Origin: Thinopyrum elongatum
Lineage: Eukaryota; Streptophyta; Magnoliopsida; Poales; Poaceae
NCBI GenBank assembly: GCA_011799875.1
Contig: CM022297.1
Location: forward strand, 442,543,292-442,607,291
Direction of reading: 5' to 3'
DNA: 64,000 bases
In this document: positions 10,362 through 22,553 of the stretch, piece by piece
Position numbering within the stretch: the first letter of the stretch is position 1
Layout: each line of letters begins with the position of its first letter
The notes under the pieces: generated by a model
Database searches by the model: none
What the model was told of the DNA's origin: nothing
The model's input: only the letters and a program-made list of their open reading frames with translations
Program-made: the position numbers and the translations under genes

Positions 10362-10527
10362 ATTTCTCTCCTGATTTTTGTCGATCGACTGGGCACCACA
10401 CCAAGGCGCCAACCAACTACCCAAGCGTGCAAATGCGCATCGCACGTACGGAAGTCTGTGAATGTCAAAGTCACATCATACATGTTGCCACGAATTTAAT
10501 AACCCGGAAGGACACGACGCTCTAGCA

Positions 10528-10765
10528 AGAATAATCCTGCATCCAGCTGAAAAAAGGTAAAAGAAAATCCTGCATTCAGCTGAAAAAATGAAAAGGAATA
10601 ATCCTGCATTCAGTTGAAAAAAGAATAATCCTGCATTCAGCTTAAAAAATAAAAAAAATCCTGCATTCAGCTGAAAAAATGAAAAAGAATAATCCTGCAT
10701 TCAGCTAAAAAAATAAAAAAAATCCTGTATTCAGCTGAAAAAATAAAAAAGAATAATCCTGCATT
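10528..10765 (+). repeat. Minisatellite, eight ~31-bp units
   Basis: The core ATCCTGCATTCAGCTGAAAA starts at about 10533, 10567, 10600, 10628, 10659, 10691, 10721 and 10757. A-rich spacers give a period of 28-34 bp. Units differ by point changes. The variable spacing and absence of distinct spacers rule out a CRISPR array. Confidence 0.9.
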
Positions 10766-11033
10766 GGTTCAACAAAATGGCCGCGCGCTTTCGAAATAGG
10801 GCTGCACTACTATATGTGTTCATCCATTCGAGTCGGGTAAACAAAGATGGTCTCACTTGACTCAGAAATGACCAGAGCTCTCGACTTTGCCAGCCCGAGA
10901 AATGACCAGAGTAGTATATCCGTTGCCATCCCATCATCACTCACCACGCACGTCTGCACGCCGACACAGGCATCCGTGCTCTGCAGCTCGGGTATCGGCG
11001 AGAGTCCAGTCCACGCTCCTTCCACCCAGAGGA
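10766..11033. other. Spacer between minisatellite and MULE end
   Basis: No gene recognised. Overlapping short frames on both strands look incidental. Confidence 0.4.
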
Positions 11034-11453
11034 GGCCAAATTCACTGTTTTGACCCTTTTGGCAACGTTTAGCATGATCTGACCCCATTTGTGATTTTTT
11101 TTTGGATATGATCCTTTTCCTAACGTCACCCGATCCGGCGGTAGGCTATAACAGGCTACCGCCACAGGCTCAGGCGGTAGGGGTCGGGTCAACGTAGACG
11201 GCACCGCCTAACCGCGCTGACGTGGACGAGTGGCTACCGCCGTCCCTCGTGGCGGTAGGTTGTTGTAGCCTACCGCCGCAGGCGGTGGCGGTAGGGTGCT
11301 GAATGAACAAAAACAGTGGTTGTGGCTTATGTGGGCCCCACAAGCCACCCATTCACCCCCAAATTCTTTCTTCCCCGAGCTCAGCCCCTCTCCCTGCTCT
11401 CTCCCCCATCCTAGGCTCCATCAAATTCATCTCCGTTGCTTGAGTTTTCTCCG
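11034..11453 (+). mobile_element. Left terminal region of a large MULE, with promoter
   Basis: Starts with GGCCAAATTCACTGTTTTGACCC and GATCTGACCCC words like those at the end of the MITE at 6961. A series of CTACCGCC...GGCGGTAG hairpins follows (11138-11305). Downstream, 11320-11453 is a C/T-rich leader leading into transposase exon 1. The other end of the element was not identified with certainty; hairpins of the same type occur at 54144-54360 and 58197-58271. Confidence 0.7.
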
Positions 11454-12844
11454 ATGGATCAGGCCATTTTCATCACTCAAGGTACCTCACTCACTCTCTT
11501 CTTTTTGGTTGGTTGGAATCAACTTATTTGATGGCATTGATTACTTTTATGCAAACCCTAGATGTGCTCCTTTTTTGTGAAATCAATGGATTTGATGGAT
11601 GCTAGTGTTGTATATGTGTGATTGACCATGTGTAGTATGCCTAACATTGTTGTTTGTAGCAAGATCTAGGGCTATTGTTTTTTTTTCTAGGGTTAGGGTT
11701 AGGGTTAAGCAAAGTCATTATTTAGTTATTAGGGTTAAGCCATGACATTTTGTTGTTATTTGTTTTGTTGCTTGAATGTATTGCATAGAAATTTTCTCGA
11801 TCCATGGGATGCATAGTAGATATTCGATCCATATTATGTTGCTGGCCTATTGTTGACTTTTTCTAAAATTTATTTAGATGGGTAGTCTCGTTAATCTTCA
11901 TTATTTGGATAAGGGGACATTTATGAACGTCAATGACGATGAAGGGGAAGAACCCATGGTTTTTTACTCCAACCCAACCTATGAGGATGTAGTTGTGAAA
12001 GTGAGAAGTGTGTTACATTGGATGGACCCAAATGATGAGGTTAAACTTATTGGAAGGTATGATGTTGGAGTGGGGGTGAAGTCTCGATTGAAGAGTATGC
12101 CTATCACCTCGGAATTGCATTGGAAGGTGTACAAGGGTAAAGTAGAGCAATCGCAAGACAACTCACTTGAATTATTTGCCACCAAGGTTGATGTTCCTTT
12201 GCTACAAATTGACTTGAACCAGCATGCCTCCTCCCCAATACATGATGGTAGGGTCGAGGTGTATGTCCCCAATTCTTATAGCCAACCAACAAGTAGCCAA
12301 TCAAATGAAGCAGATATGAATGATAGAGCCATAGTAATTCAAGGAGATTCATGCTATTGCTCATGTTGATGATGATGCTATTGGTGACGATGATGATGAT
12401 GCTTATGCTGAAGAAGAAGAGATTCATTACAATCCCATTGGTAACTTGGATGTCATTGTCCATCAACAAGACATGGATTGTAGCCTCCCCTATAACCGTA
12501 TGTGTGGTTATGGCTCGGATGACGAGGGTCCGGAGAAAGAATTGGACGAGGATGGACTCACGGTGCAAGAAAATCAAATCTTCAAGAAGGTGCACGGCAA
12601 GGAAGGAGGAGCCCCATTGTTTCATGATCTTAGCCTTGCCAACAATGCCATTGTTGATGGTGGCATGAGACTGGGGTTGGTTGAACCAACACAGTGCCCG
12701 AAAGTTGGCGATCCAAGGCCAAAGGGTGAGGATAAGAATGCTCATTTGAAAAAAGGCATCAAGTTTGGGTGCTTGCAAGAGTTCAAGATGTGGCTGAGTG
12801 ACTACGCCGTTCGGAACCATAGGCCATTTGTTGTTGGTCATTCC
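11454..12844 (+). pseudogene. MULE transposase gene, N-terminal part
   Basis: A short exon (11454-11481, MDQAIFITQ) ends at a GT donor, and a 396-bp intron ends at TTTAG before 11878. The main exon reads MGSLVNLHYLDKGTFMNV onward to about 12345. A frameshift there leads into the next frame, with an Asp/Glu-rich segment (DDDAIGDDDDDAYAEEEE) and then GIKFGCLQEFKMWLSDYAVR, typical of the region ahead of a MuDR-type catalytic domain. The frame is cut at 12844 by a Copia LTR. The catalytic core N-terminal part is not present on either side of the nest, so some 200 or more residues appear deleted. The C-terminal part is at 51764-53115. Joining exon 1 directly to 11878 gives an in-frame stop, so either exon 1 is untranslated or one base has been gained. 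Confidence 0.75.
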
Positions 12845-13823
12845 TGTTGGAAATATGCCCTAGAGGCAATAATAAAGTGGTTATTATTATATTTCCTTGT
12901 TCACGATAATCGTTTATTATCCATGCTATAATTGTATTGACCGGAAACTCAAATGCACGTGTGGATACATAGACAACAACATGTCCCTAGTAAGCCTCTA
13001 CCGGACTAGCTCGTTGATCAAAGATGGCTATGGTTTCCTAGTCATAGACATGAGTTGTCATTTGATAACGGGATCACATCATTAGGAGAATGATGTGAAG
13101 TACAAGACCCAAACTATGAACGTAGCATATGATCATATCAAGTTTATTGCTATCGTTTTCTGCATGTCAAGTATATGTTCCTATGACCATGAGATCATGC
13201 AACTCACTGACACCGGAGGAATACCTTGTGTGTACCAAATGTCGCAACGTAACTGGGTGACTATAAAGGTGCTCTACAGGTATCTCCGAGGGTATCTGTT
13301 GAGTTGGCATGGATCAAGACTGGGATTTGTCACTCCGCATGACGGAGAGGTATCTCTGGGCCCTCTCGGTAATACATCATCACAATGAGCTTGCAAGCAA
13401 TGTGACTAATGGGTTAGCCACGGGATCTTGTATTACGGAACGAGTAAAGAGACTTGCTGGTAATGAGATTGAACTAGGTATGGTGATACCGACGATCGAA
13501 TCTCGGGCAAGTAACATACCGATAGACAAAGGGAATTGCATACGGGATTAACTGAATCCTTGGCATCGAGGTTCGACCGATAAAGATCTTCGTAGAATAT
13601 GTAGGAACCAATATGGGCATCCAGGTCCCGCTATTAGTTATTGACCGTAGAGGTGTCTCGGTCATGTCTGCATAGTTCTCGAACCTGCAGGGTCTACACA
13701 CTTAACGTTTGGTGACGATATAAGTATAGTTGAGTTGTTTTGGTGGTAACCAAAGGTTGTTCGGAGTCCCGGATGAGATCCCGGACATGACGAGGAACTC
13801 CAGAATGGTCCGGAGGTGAAGAT
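12845..13823 (+). mobile_element. Truncated plus-strand WIS/Angela-type Copia LTR
   Basis: Begins TGTTGGAAATATGCCCTAG, the canonical start of BARE/WIS/Angela LTRs, and runs about 980 bp. It stops abruptly at 13823 where an inverted LTR begins. No primer-binding site or internal region follows. It directly interrupts the MULE transposase frame. Confidence 0.85.
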
Positions 13824-14363
13824 CTTATGATGTGTATTACCGAGAGGGCCCAGAGATACCTCTCCGATACTCGGAGTGACAAATCCTAATCTCGATCTAT
13901 GCCAACTCAACAAACACCTTCGGAGATACCTATAGAGCATCTTTATGATCACCCAGTTACGTTGTGACGTTTGATAGCACACAAGGTATTCCTCCGGTAT
14001 TCGGGAGTTGCATAATCTCATAGTCGAAGGAATATGTATTTGACATGAAGAAAGCAATAGCAATAAACAGAACGATCAATATGCTAGGCTAACGGATGGG
14101 TCTTGTCCATCACATCATTCTCCTAATCATGTGATCCCGTTATCAAATGACAACACATGTCTATGTTTAGGAAACCTTAACCATCTTTGATCAACGAGCT
14201 AGTCTAGTAGAGGCTTACTAGGGACACGATATTTGTTTATGTATTCACACATGTATTTAAGTTTCCAATCAATACAATTCTAGCATGAATAATAAACCTT
14301 TATCATGAATAAGGAAATATAAAATAACAACTTTATTATTGCCTCCAGGGCATATTTCCTTCA
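13824..14363 (-). mobile_element. Truncated 3' LTR of the minus-strand Copia element
   Basis: On the minus strand it starts TGAAGGAAATATGCCC at 14363 and matches the first ~540 bp of the intact LTR at 40750-42446, about 97% alike by eye. The rest is lost at 13823/13824. A polypurine tract (GTGCAAGTGGGAGAC on the minus strand) abuts it at 14364-14378. Confidence 0.88.
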
Positions 14364-14512
14364 GTCTCCCACTTGCACTAGAGTCAATAATCTAGATTAC
14401 ATAGTAATGAATCTAACACCCATGGAGTCTTGGTGCTGATCATGTTTTGCTCGCGGAAGAGGCTTAGTCAACGGGTCTGCCACATTCAGATCCGTATGTA
14501 TTTTGCAAATCT

Positions 14513-15143
14513 CTATGTCTCCATCCTTGACCTTTTCATGAATGGAGTTGAAGCGTCTCTTGATGTGTTTGTTCTCTTGTGAAACCTAGATTCCTTCGCC
14601 AAGGCAATTGCTCCAGTGTTGTCACAAAAGATTTTCATTGGACCCGATGCACTGGGTATTACACCCAGATCGGATATGAACTCCTTCATCCAAACTCCTT
14701 CATGTGCTGTTTTCAAAGCAGCTATATACTCCGCTTCACACGTAGATCCCACCACGACGCTCTGCTTGGAACTGCACCAACTGACGGCTCCACCATTCAA
14801 TATAAATACGTATCCGGTTTGTGACTTAGAGTCATCTGGATCAGTGTCAAAGCTAGCATCGACGTAACCATTTACGGCTAGCTCTTCGTCACCTCCATAA
14901 ATGAGAAACATATCCTTTGTCCTTTTTAGGTACTTTAGGATGTTCTTGACCGCTGTCCAGTGATCCACTGCTGGATTACTTTGGTACCTCCCTGCCAGAC
15001 TTAATGCAAGGCACACAGGTCTGGTACACAGCATAGCATACATGATAGAACCTATGGCTGAGGCATAGGGAATGACTTTCATTTTCTCTCTATCTTCTGC
15101 AGTGGTCGGGCTTTGAGTCTGACTCAACTTCACACCTTGTAAC
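14513..15143 (-). pseudogene. Copia RNase H domain, minus-strand element, distal part
   Basis: Continues the polyprotein of 36264-39476 after a 21-kb insertion. The Copia-type RNase H is readable: GYVDASFDTD with the first Asp, TCEAEYIAA with the Glu, and IFCDNTGAIAL with the next Asp. The upstream part carries IPYASAIGSIMYAMLCTRP, the normal RT to RNase H linker. The domain degrades the RNA strand of the cDNA hybrid. It is cut off at 15143 by the insertion and reads on at 36264; GTAAC is duplicated across the gap. Confidence 0.9.
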
Positions 15144-17251
15144 TGAAGGAGATATGCCCTAGAGGCAATAATAAATGATATTATTTATCTCCAAGTTCAT
15201 GATTATGTTTATGTTCCATGCTATAACTGCTGTGGTTCCCGAGTCCGTATATTCATAAAGGCTCTGGGGAAAACCCATGTGCACGTGTGGAATAATAAAC
15301 GGTAAAATGTATTCCTAGTCGTGCCTCTAAGACTAGCTCAAGTGTTGCATGATGATTATGTTTTCCCAATCGTGGGCATGTCTATGCCAGCAACTTTGAG
15401 GGCACAATGTTGGTAGAACATTTGTGTTGAATCGACCCGAATTGATGTTATGCCATGAGATACATTCATCACAAGTTAATGGTTAATAACATAGAGAAGT
15501 TAATATTTGCATAATTCCTTAGACCATGAGAGTATCGAGTTTCTTCATACTTGCTTCATGAACTTTGGGGTTTGTTAAACGTCATCTGTAAATGGGTGGC
15601 TATTACGGCGGCTTACGGGTTCATGGAAAAGTGTGTCAAGTAACTTGATAGCTCAAGATTGGGATTTGCTCCTCCGACGATGGAGAGATATTCTCGGGCC
15701 CTCTCGATGTTACGGTATCCACCATCGTCTGGCCAGACACATTGTGATTTGATCACTGGGATGCCGAAACGCGGAAATGAGAAAAGAGAACAAAACCGAC
15801 AATGAGTAACTTGCATGGTGGACAAATTGTTGATCCATGGGGATGCAATAAATCTCACCTCGGGTGTTTGTAACATATCGCGAAGCAATAGGAATTGCAC
15901 ACGACAACTGGAGGTTCACTCGAATATTTATTCGTGTGGGTATAGGGATCAATATGGGTTTCCACGGCTCCGATGTTGATCAATGATCGGAAGGGGTTCT
16001 GGGTCATGTCTATAATTCACCAAACCTATAGGGTCACACGCTTAAGGGTCATCTATCTGCTGAATACTAGACAGGGAGTCTGAGAGAAAATCTCCGGAAA
16101 AAGTTTCGGAGACAGCGGAAAAGTTCTGGAGAGAGAGGACACCAGATGAGTTTCGGTACAACTGGAAAGTTGTTTCAGGGTATATCATTAAGTCAAATTG
16201 GTTTCGGCACACACCTGATAATTCTTGGAGGGTGCCAGAATCATTCTGGAAACTTCTGGGAATTTTCCGAGATAAAAACCGGAAATGTTCCTGAGCTGCC
16301 GGAACCAGTTTGGTTGCTTTTCGCAGATGAAAATCACTAATCCGAAATTGTTTCGGAACATGTCCAAAATCATTTGTGTGGGTACTGGAATTATTCTAAG
16401 ACCCATAGAAATATTTTCGGATTTAACGGTCGCGGAAAATTGTCTCCGTGAATAGTGAAAATCACTTTATGGATATTTTTATGGAAATCCACTTTTTGGG
16501 GCTTTACCCAAAAGGCTTCTAGAAGGACTTGGGGATCAAGGAACCCCCTTTGGGGGGCCCCCATGAAGGTGGGACGTTCAAGGGTGCAGCTCCTCCATGG
16601 AGCTCCACTTGTCATCCCTTTATGCCCTTTATGACCTTTATGTGTGACATAAAGTGTGGGCATTTTGGGTTTTTCATGTGCCCCGATACCCCTTGGGTTT
16701 TCCTATAAATAGAGGTGGAGAGGCACTCTCCACAATCATCCTTGCTCTCATACACACGCCATAGACTTGTCTGGCTTCTCTCTCCCTCCCAGCGAAATAG
16801 TTTCGTAGAGCCGAAAGGCTGTCTGAGTTCCGGCAGGAACTAGTTCTGGACGGCGAAGCCCTGCCGGATAGATGACACCGTATGTGTGCAACCCCGTAGA
16901 GAGGTCATAGTTTCGATATTTTGCCCGAGGGGCTATTCGAGTATCCTCCCGGAGGGCTGTCCGAGTTTTCGTTCGAGTTTCGAGGGTCCTCCCGGAGGGC
17001 TGTCCGTGACATCGTCCGAGGGACTGCCCGACCGCCTCCCGAAGGGCTGTCCGACGAGGGAGTACATCCTCGCGGTTGGGAGGTTGTAAATCCTAGCTGC
17101 GGGGATCTGCACCGACGATCTCCACCGACTCTTCTTCCGCTGCGCTTTGAGTCGGTACAGATCAGATCAAACCTTGTATGCAGTCTCCATAGCGGTCCCT
17201 GGCATGCTCGCTGTACCGATTTTTTTTTGTTTTCTGTCGCGTTCCCCTATA
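15144..17251 (+). mobile_element. 5' LTR of the decayed Copia-type element
   Basis: 2108 bp. A TATA box TATAAATA at 16704-16711 lies in a context similar to the 3' LTR (24110-24117), so transcription would start about 30 bp downstream, near 16740. The 3' end reads CCCCTATA rather than CCCCTACA in the right LTR. Confidence 0.88.
16704..16711 (+). promoter_or_regulatory. LTR TATA box
   Basis: TATAAATA, conserved at the equivalent place in the 3' LTR (24110-24117) and followed by a C/A-rich leader. Confidence 0.7.
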
Positions 17252-17252
17252 G

Positions 17253-17266
17253 TGGCATCAAGAGCC
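17253..17266 (+). other. Primer-binding site
   Basis: TGGCATCAAGAGCC lies directly after the 5' LTR and is a variant of the initiator tRNA-Met site TGGTATCAGAGCC. Confidence 0.75.
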
Positions 17267-20200
17267 GTGCTATGCGTAGATGCAGGTTACGATCTAGAAT
17301 ACATGGAGATGTATGTGTATTGCATAATATAATTTTCGAGTAGATGAGATCTATTGCTGAAAATTGTTTATGCGGGTAGCAGATGAAATCTGTTACCTGA
17401 TGTTCTTGTTGCTTCCCTAGAATTTGCGTATTTCTAATCTTGAAATGGCATGGTGGAATTTCACAAAGTTCTGGCAATCCACGATCCTGATTGATCAACG
17501 AAGTGCTATCAGTTCTTTGGGTTCCACCGTAGTTGAGAGAAAGATGAAATCGCGCAGATGAAAGGGCAATGCAGATATGATCTGCACGGGGGTCATGCGT
17601 ATGACGAAGTTTAGTATGGGGCTCAAGATTTTATTATCTCGTGTTTCATACACCCCGCGATTTTAATCTAGCGACTTGAATAATCATACTTGATGATGAA
17701 CGTTGGTAGCTGCGGTTTAAGTCAAAACCTTAGAAGCCACGTAAAATAAAATTTTGCATAAACCGATTAGAGGCGTCTAACTTGGTTTTGTAGGATGGTT
17801 TGCATGTGATGTGGTATAGCAAGTCTCATATTAATTCGATTATGTATGAGATGACTATATGATGTAATTTTATTAACATGACCTGCGTGTCATGATTCGA
17901 CATGATGGCTGGAGCCATATGATTGTCACTTTAATGACCTGCGTGTCAACCTTAAGTAATGCACTTATTTTATTAGCTATAAAGATAGCAGTATTGTCTG
18001 GTGCATCGACAAGGTGGTGGCAATCTTCGCGAAGGTGAACACCAACGCGAATGCCGAAGACGAAGAAATACAAGACTTCTTCGTCAGAAAGGGCTATACC
18101 ATATCATGCTATTATGAATTGCCTGAGATGTTTATCCCTTATGATGCACCCTTCTTGATTGCGTGGTAGTTGCTTTTATTAGGGTGATCTCTCACAAAAA
18201 TATCAAGTAGTTAGTGTTCTCCCAAGTGTAGCACCGTCATGACACCTATCTTTTCGGGGTACGACATGTACACATGAGTACGAACGATTAGAGAAGTGTG
18301 AGGCGGGTGAGGTCAGGCCTCACTGCGTGATCACTTGGTTGTCTTGATGTTCAGGCAGGACAATCCTGAGCTCGGAACACGCGCATCGAAAGATGGACAA
18401 GAGTCACATAGAGTTGTGATTGGCAAGTTGGCCTACCGATTGAAATTCATGTCATCAGTGATGAACCCGTCAATGGCGTCAAATTGAAATGCGGATCTTG
18501 AATCACTCACAATCAATTATGAGAGATATTGATTTGAGTGGGACCGCACTGCAGAATTAACTTGTTTAATTCTGAGTGCAATTAATTTCGAACATTGTCT
18601 AAGTGTGATTTACATAATAGTTGTAGAAGAATGGCTCAATTTTCCACCTTCGCTGTTAAAATTGAATAGCTGTTAAATATCAGGTTAAATCTTTATGGTT
18701 GGTAACGTAATATGAGGATTGTCCTCAGGAGTGCCGAGAAGGACTTTGTCCTATCGCATGCTTTCGGTATTCTCCCGCTAATGCTATGGATCATGTGACT
18801 CTCGTCCTTCGATCCAAAAGCTAGAATTCCATTTCAATCAGGTGCAATATGTTTGCTTCCATGAGACCCGAACTTCGAAAGTTTTGGGATAGTTATATGA
18901 TATTCATGGAACTGAAAATTAATTTTCAGATACGAACAAAGGCTGAAAGATATGAAATATCCAAAGCAATGTTTGTTTGCAAACTATTAGTAAAGGTGTT
19001 TACTATGCATTAGACTGATAAGAGAGGGATCCAGAAGAACGCCTGTCATATGATGAAAGGTGAATAAAACAACAACTTAAAAGGAAAGGAAGTGTCCGAA
19101 GGGTGTTAGTGAAACTTTCACGCTTAGGAAGTCCAGGGCTAACGCCACTCTTAAGTTGAGTGCTTCTTCTGAGAGTAGGAGAAATATTGAAAGTTAAACT
19201 ATTAGAAGTATAAAGGCAAAAAGAGCAAAGACTGGAATATCCAGCTCATGTATGAATGTCATACAAGTTTTTGATGTATAGAAGGCTGGCCAAAGATATA
19301 GTTCTTGGGAATTATGGTTAAACATGTTAATTACTAATTCTTGGGCATTGTGAGTTGATCACAAAGATACCCGCTCGATTGCATTCTGTTGCAACTCGAT
19401 GTAAGAACTACCATGGCCTGAAAGACTAGCCAGGAATGAGGTTTTGATACGTGCTAGGAACATAGTAAAAGTTACTATACCTTCCATCGGTGTATTACCT
19501 ATGTATTTATTTTCATAATTCATTTTAGAGTTTCATACACTCTAGCCCTTTGCATAAGGTATCTTGCAAGAAGGTTGTTCATCAGAGAACTTTTTATGTT
19601 CGGTGTTATGAATAACATAAGGGCCATACTTTCATTATGAATGAGATGTATGTTATGAATAATGATAATAATATATTACCTCTGTGTTTACTTTCATAAT
19701 TCATTTTAGAGTTTCATACACTCTAGCCCATTGCACAATGTTTGTTGCAAAAGAGTTGTTCATAAAAACAACAATTGTTGTTCAGTATTATGAATAACAT
19801 GAAGGGCATGCTTCCATCCAAGATGGGATGTATGTTATGAATATTGATGGAAATATGATACATCCATAACACTGACGCTAAATGTCGCAAGACTAAAAGA
19901 ATACCACACAAGTGTGGCACTGCATTTGGTCACATTGGATAAACCCACATGGAAAATTCCATTATGATGGATTTTGAAGTCGTTTGATTTTAAATCATCT
20001 GACACTTGCAACTTTCGTCCGAAAAGTGAAGTGACTGAAATACCGTTCATAGGCCATAAGGAACGAACAACAAACTTATTGGTGATCATACATTTGATGT
20101 GTGTAGTCTGATAAATGTTGTTAGTAGTGGATTTATCTATCATCAGAAATGACCCAAGTAGATATATGGATATTTAGTTGATGAGACATAAGTCTAGATC

Positions 20201-22553
20201 TTTTGAAATCATTTGAAAGGTTTTCAAAAATGAAGTAGAAGTTATTGTAACAAGAAAATTATGTTTCTACAATTCGATTGCAGAAAGGAATATTTGAGTT
20301 ACAAATTTAGCGAATGTCTGATGAGTTGTGAAAGGGGTTTCATAACTTTCACCTCCCGGAACACCACTGCAAGTGGAAAGTCCGTGAAGATGTAATCAAA
20401 CCATTCATGACATGGTAAGATCAAAGATGACATAACTAAATTTGCCATTATCCCTTTTTAAGTGATGCTTTAGAGACCGCGGCTTTTACACTGAAAAGAG
20501 CTCCATCGGGTCTGTTGAAATGACGCCATGGTATGGTATGCCCAACCATGTTATATCTTTTCTTAAACATTTGGAATATGGGGCTTGTGTAAAAGGTTAC
20601 AAACCTATTCCAAATCAGACAAGTGCTACTTTGTAGGTTATCCCAAGTTATTGGGTATTCCCCCACCCCTATACCGAGGCAAAGGATTTTGCCACAAAAC
20701 GGTATGCTTTTAAAGAGAATAGTTCTTGCAAAAAGGTGAGTGGGAGGACAGTGCAACTCGACGAGATAACAAGTATCTTCGTCATCAGATCAAAGGAAAG
20801 GAACCTTGGAAGTGATTCCAGAGTTTCCTACTGCGACTGATACGGAAGCCTCTACATGAGATGTATGGACTTCGGTCGAACTTGCAGCTGAACCACGTAG
20901 GAAAAACTCGTGCAAACCTCTCAGGTGCGCATACGAGATATTGTTGTTAGACAACAGTATACCTACAATACACAAGGAAGCGTTAATGGGCCGTGACTCC
21001 GGGATTGGCTAAATGCCAATATAATCCAAAATAGTTTCCATAAAATGATTCAAGATTTAAATCTTGATACACCTTTCGGAAGACTTAGAGTCTAACGAAT
21101 ATTTATGGAACTAAAAACTAATACGGATAAAAATGTTTTATCCATAAAGCTCGACTTGTTGCAATAACAAGTTCAAGGAGTTGACTACGATGAGGTTGTT
21201 TCACCGTAGCGATGCTTAAAGTTGGTTCGGGTTGAACTAGCAATTAATACATATTTAAAATCATGAGATATGAAACATGGATGACAAAAGGATTTTCATC
21301 TGATGGAAATGAAACCAAGGACTTGCATGTGTTACAGGCCAAGGTATTTTGTCAATCTAGAGGATGCTAGTGAGTGTGCAAACTTCAGAGTTCCAGCGAT
21401 GGACAGAAGAGAGCCAAATGGAGTTGGAATTTTCGTGTTTTGATGAAATGGTCAAAGGGGTTTGACTTCATCAGTGGGTAACGAAGATGCTTGTGATTCA
21501 AGAAAGTAAGTGGGAGCATAATAATATTTCTAAACACCTTGTGTGCTTGACACATTGTTAAATGGAAATAAATTTGTTGACACGAATTAGGACTTCATTT
21601 GAAAATAGTTTTTCGATGAAGTGCTTGGGATAAATAGCCTCAATATTAGGCATGATGATCTATGGAGATAGATTTACCTAATGGGGCTAAGCAAAAATAA
21701 ATATTGACAAGATGCTAAAACGTTTTAGCACTAAAAACGTCAAGGAGTGATTCTTGCCGAAGTCACATGGAAAGAGTTTTTGCAAGACTCGGTGTCCCAA
21801 AACACTGATGAGTAAAATACATGATGGAGATTCCACACACTCTTGTGTTTGGATTAATGATGTGTTCCATGGTATGTAAAACAACCAGATATGTCCGATA
21901 CTCCCAAGGTGTTGCGAGTATAGATACCAAAGTGATCAAAAGTACTGATCGTGGGACAACAGTGAAAAAGGGTCATTGAGTACTAAAGAAGCATTGATGA
22001 TATGTTTTCTCGCAAGAGGAAATAATGAAGAGTTCGTTGTAAAAGGTTACATCAATACTGTCTTCACCATTTCTCCATGCGATTTTCGATTTAAATTGAG
22101 GGTTTTCTGTTACACACAATATGGTGGCACAGTTAGTTGGAAATTATTCCAAACAAGATACTGTGGCGAATTCTATAACAAAGGCTAAGTATGTTGACGC
22201 TGTAGAAATGACAAACAAGATGTTGAATCATATAGTTCATTCATGAACTTAGAATGGTTCCAAGAAGGCTTTGGTCAATGGGACACTATTGCAGATAGTT
22301 GCTCCATAGCTCAGTCTGAGGAATCAGGTTTCGACCAATGATTCACATATATACAAATCCAAGTCCGCAGAAAATATGAATTTTGTGAAAGCGTGAAAAT
22401 GCGAGGATATGCAGAGATACACACGGAGCTGAAGTTGTCAGATCCGTTCGACATCAGGCTATACCACATGCGAAGCATTTTTACACCGGTATGTCATAGG
22501 TGTAAAGTGCATTAGCATTAACTAGATTATTGACTCTAGTGCAAGTGGGAGTC
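17267..22553 (+). pseudogene. Internal region of the decayed Copia-type element
   Basis: More than 5 kb without an intact gene. The clearest relic is at 21976-22190 and beyond. GNNEEFVVKGY, then GGTVSWK, resemble the Copia RNase H segment, but frameshifts and stops follow. A GTGCAAGTGGGAGTC polypurine tract lies at 22539-22553 next to the 3' LTR. The rest has lost recognisable gag, protease, integrase and RT. Confidence 0.6.
19493..19853 (+). repeat. Tandem duplication, two ~181-bp units
   Basis: Units 19493-19673 and 19674-19853 share ATTACCT, then TTCATAATTCATTTTAGAG, CATACACTCTAGCCC and TATGTTATGAATA in the same order, with several substitutions. It lies in the decayed internal region and is not coding. 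Confidence 0.8.

Noticed and set aside
10528..10765. Possible CRISPR array
   Set aside because: Plant nuclear context, no unique spacers of constant length and units diverge; it is a minisatellite.
11689..11760. GGGTTA repeats suggesting telomere-like DNA
   Set aside because: Only three to four units, in a 5' intron; a similar short cluster sits in the inverted intron at 57667-57715. It is an intron feature, not a telomere.
12104..12841. 245-residue minus-strand frame
   Set aside because: Lies opposite the MULE transposase frame, has no recognisable domain and is low-complexity; a shadow.
13662..14063. 133-residue minus-strand frame, repeated in part at 41885-42142
   Set aside because: Entirely within Copia LTR sequence; repetition reflects the two LTR copies.
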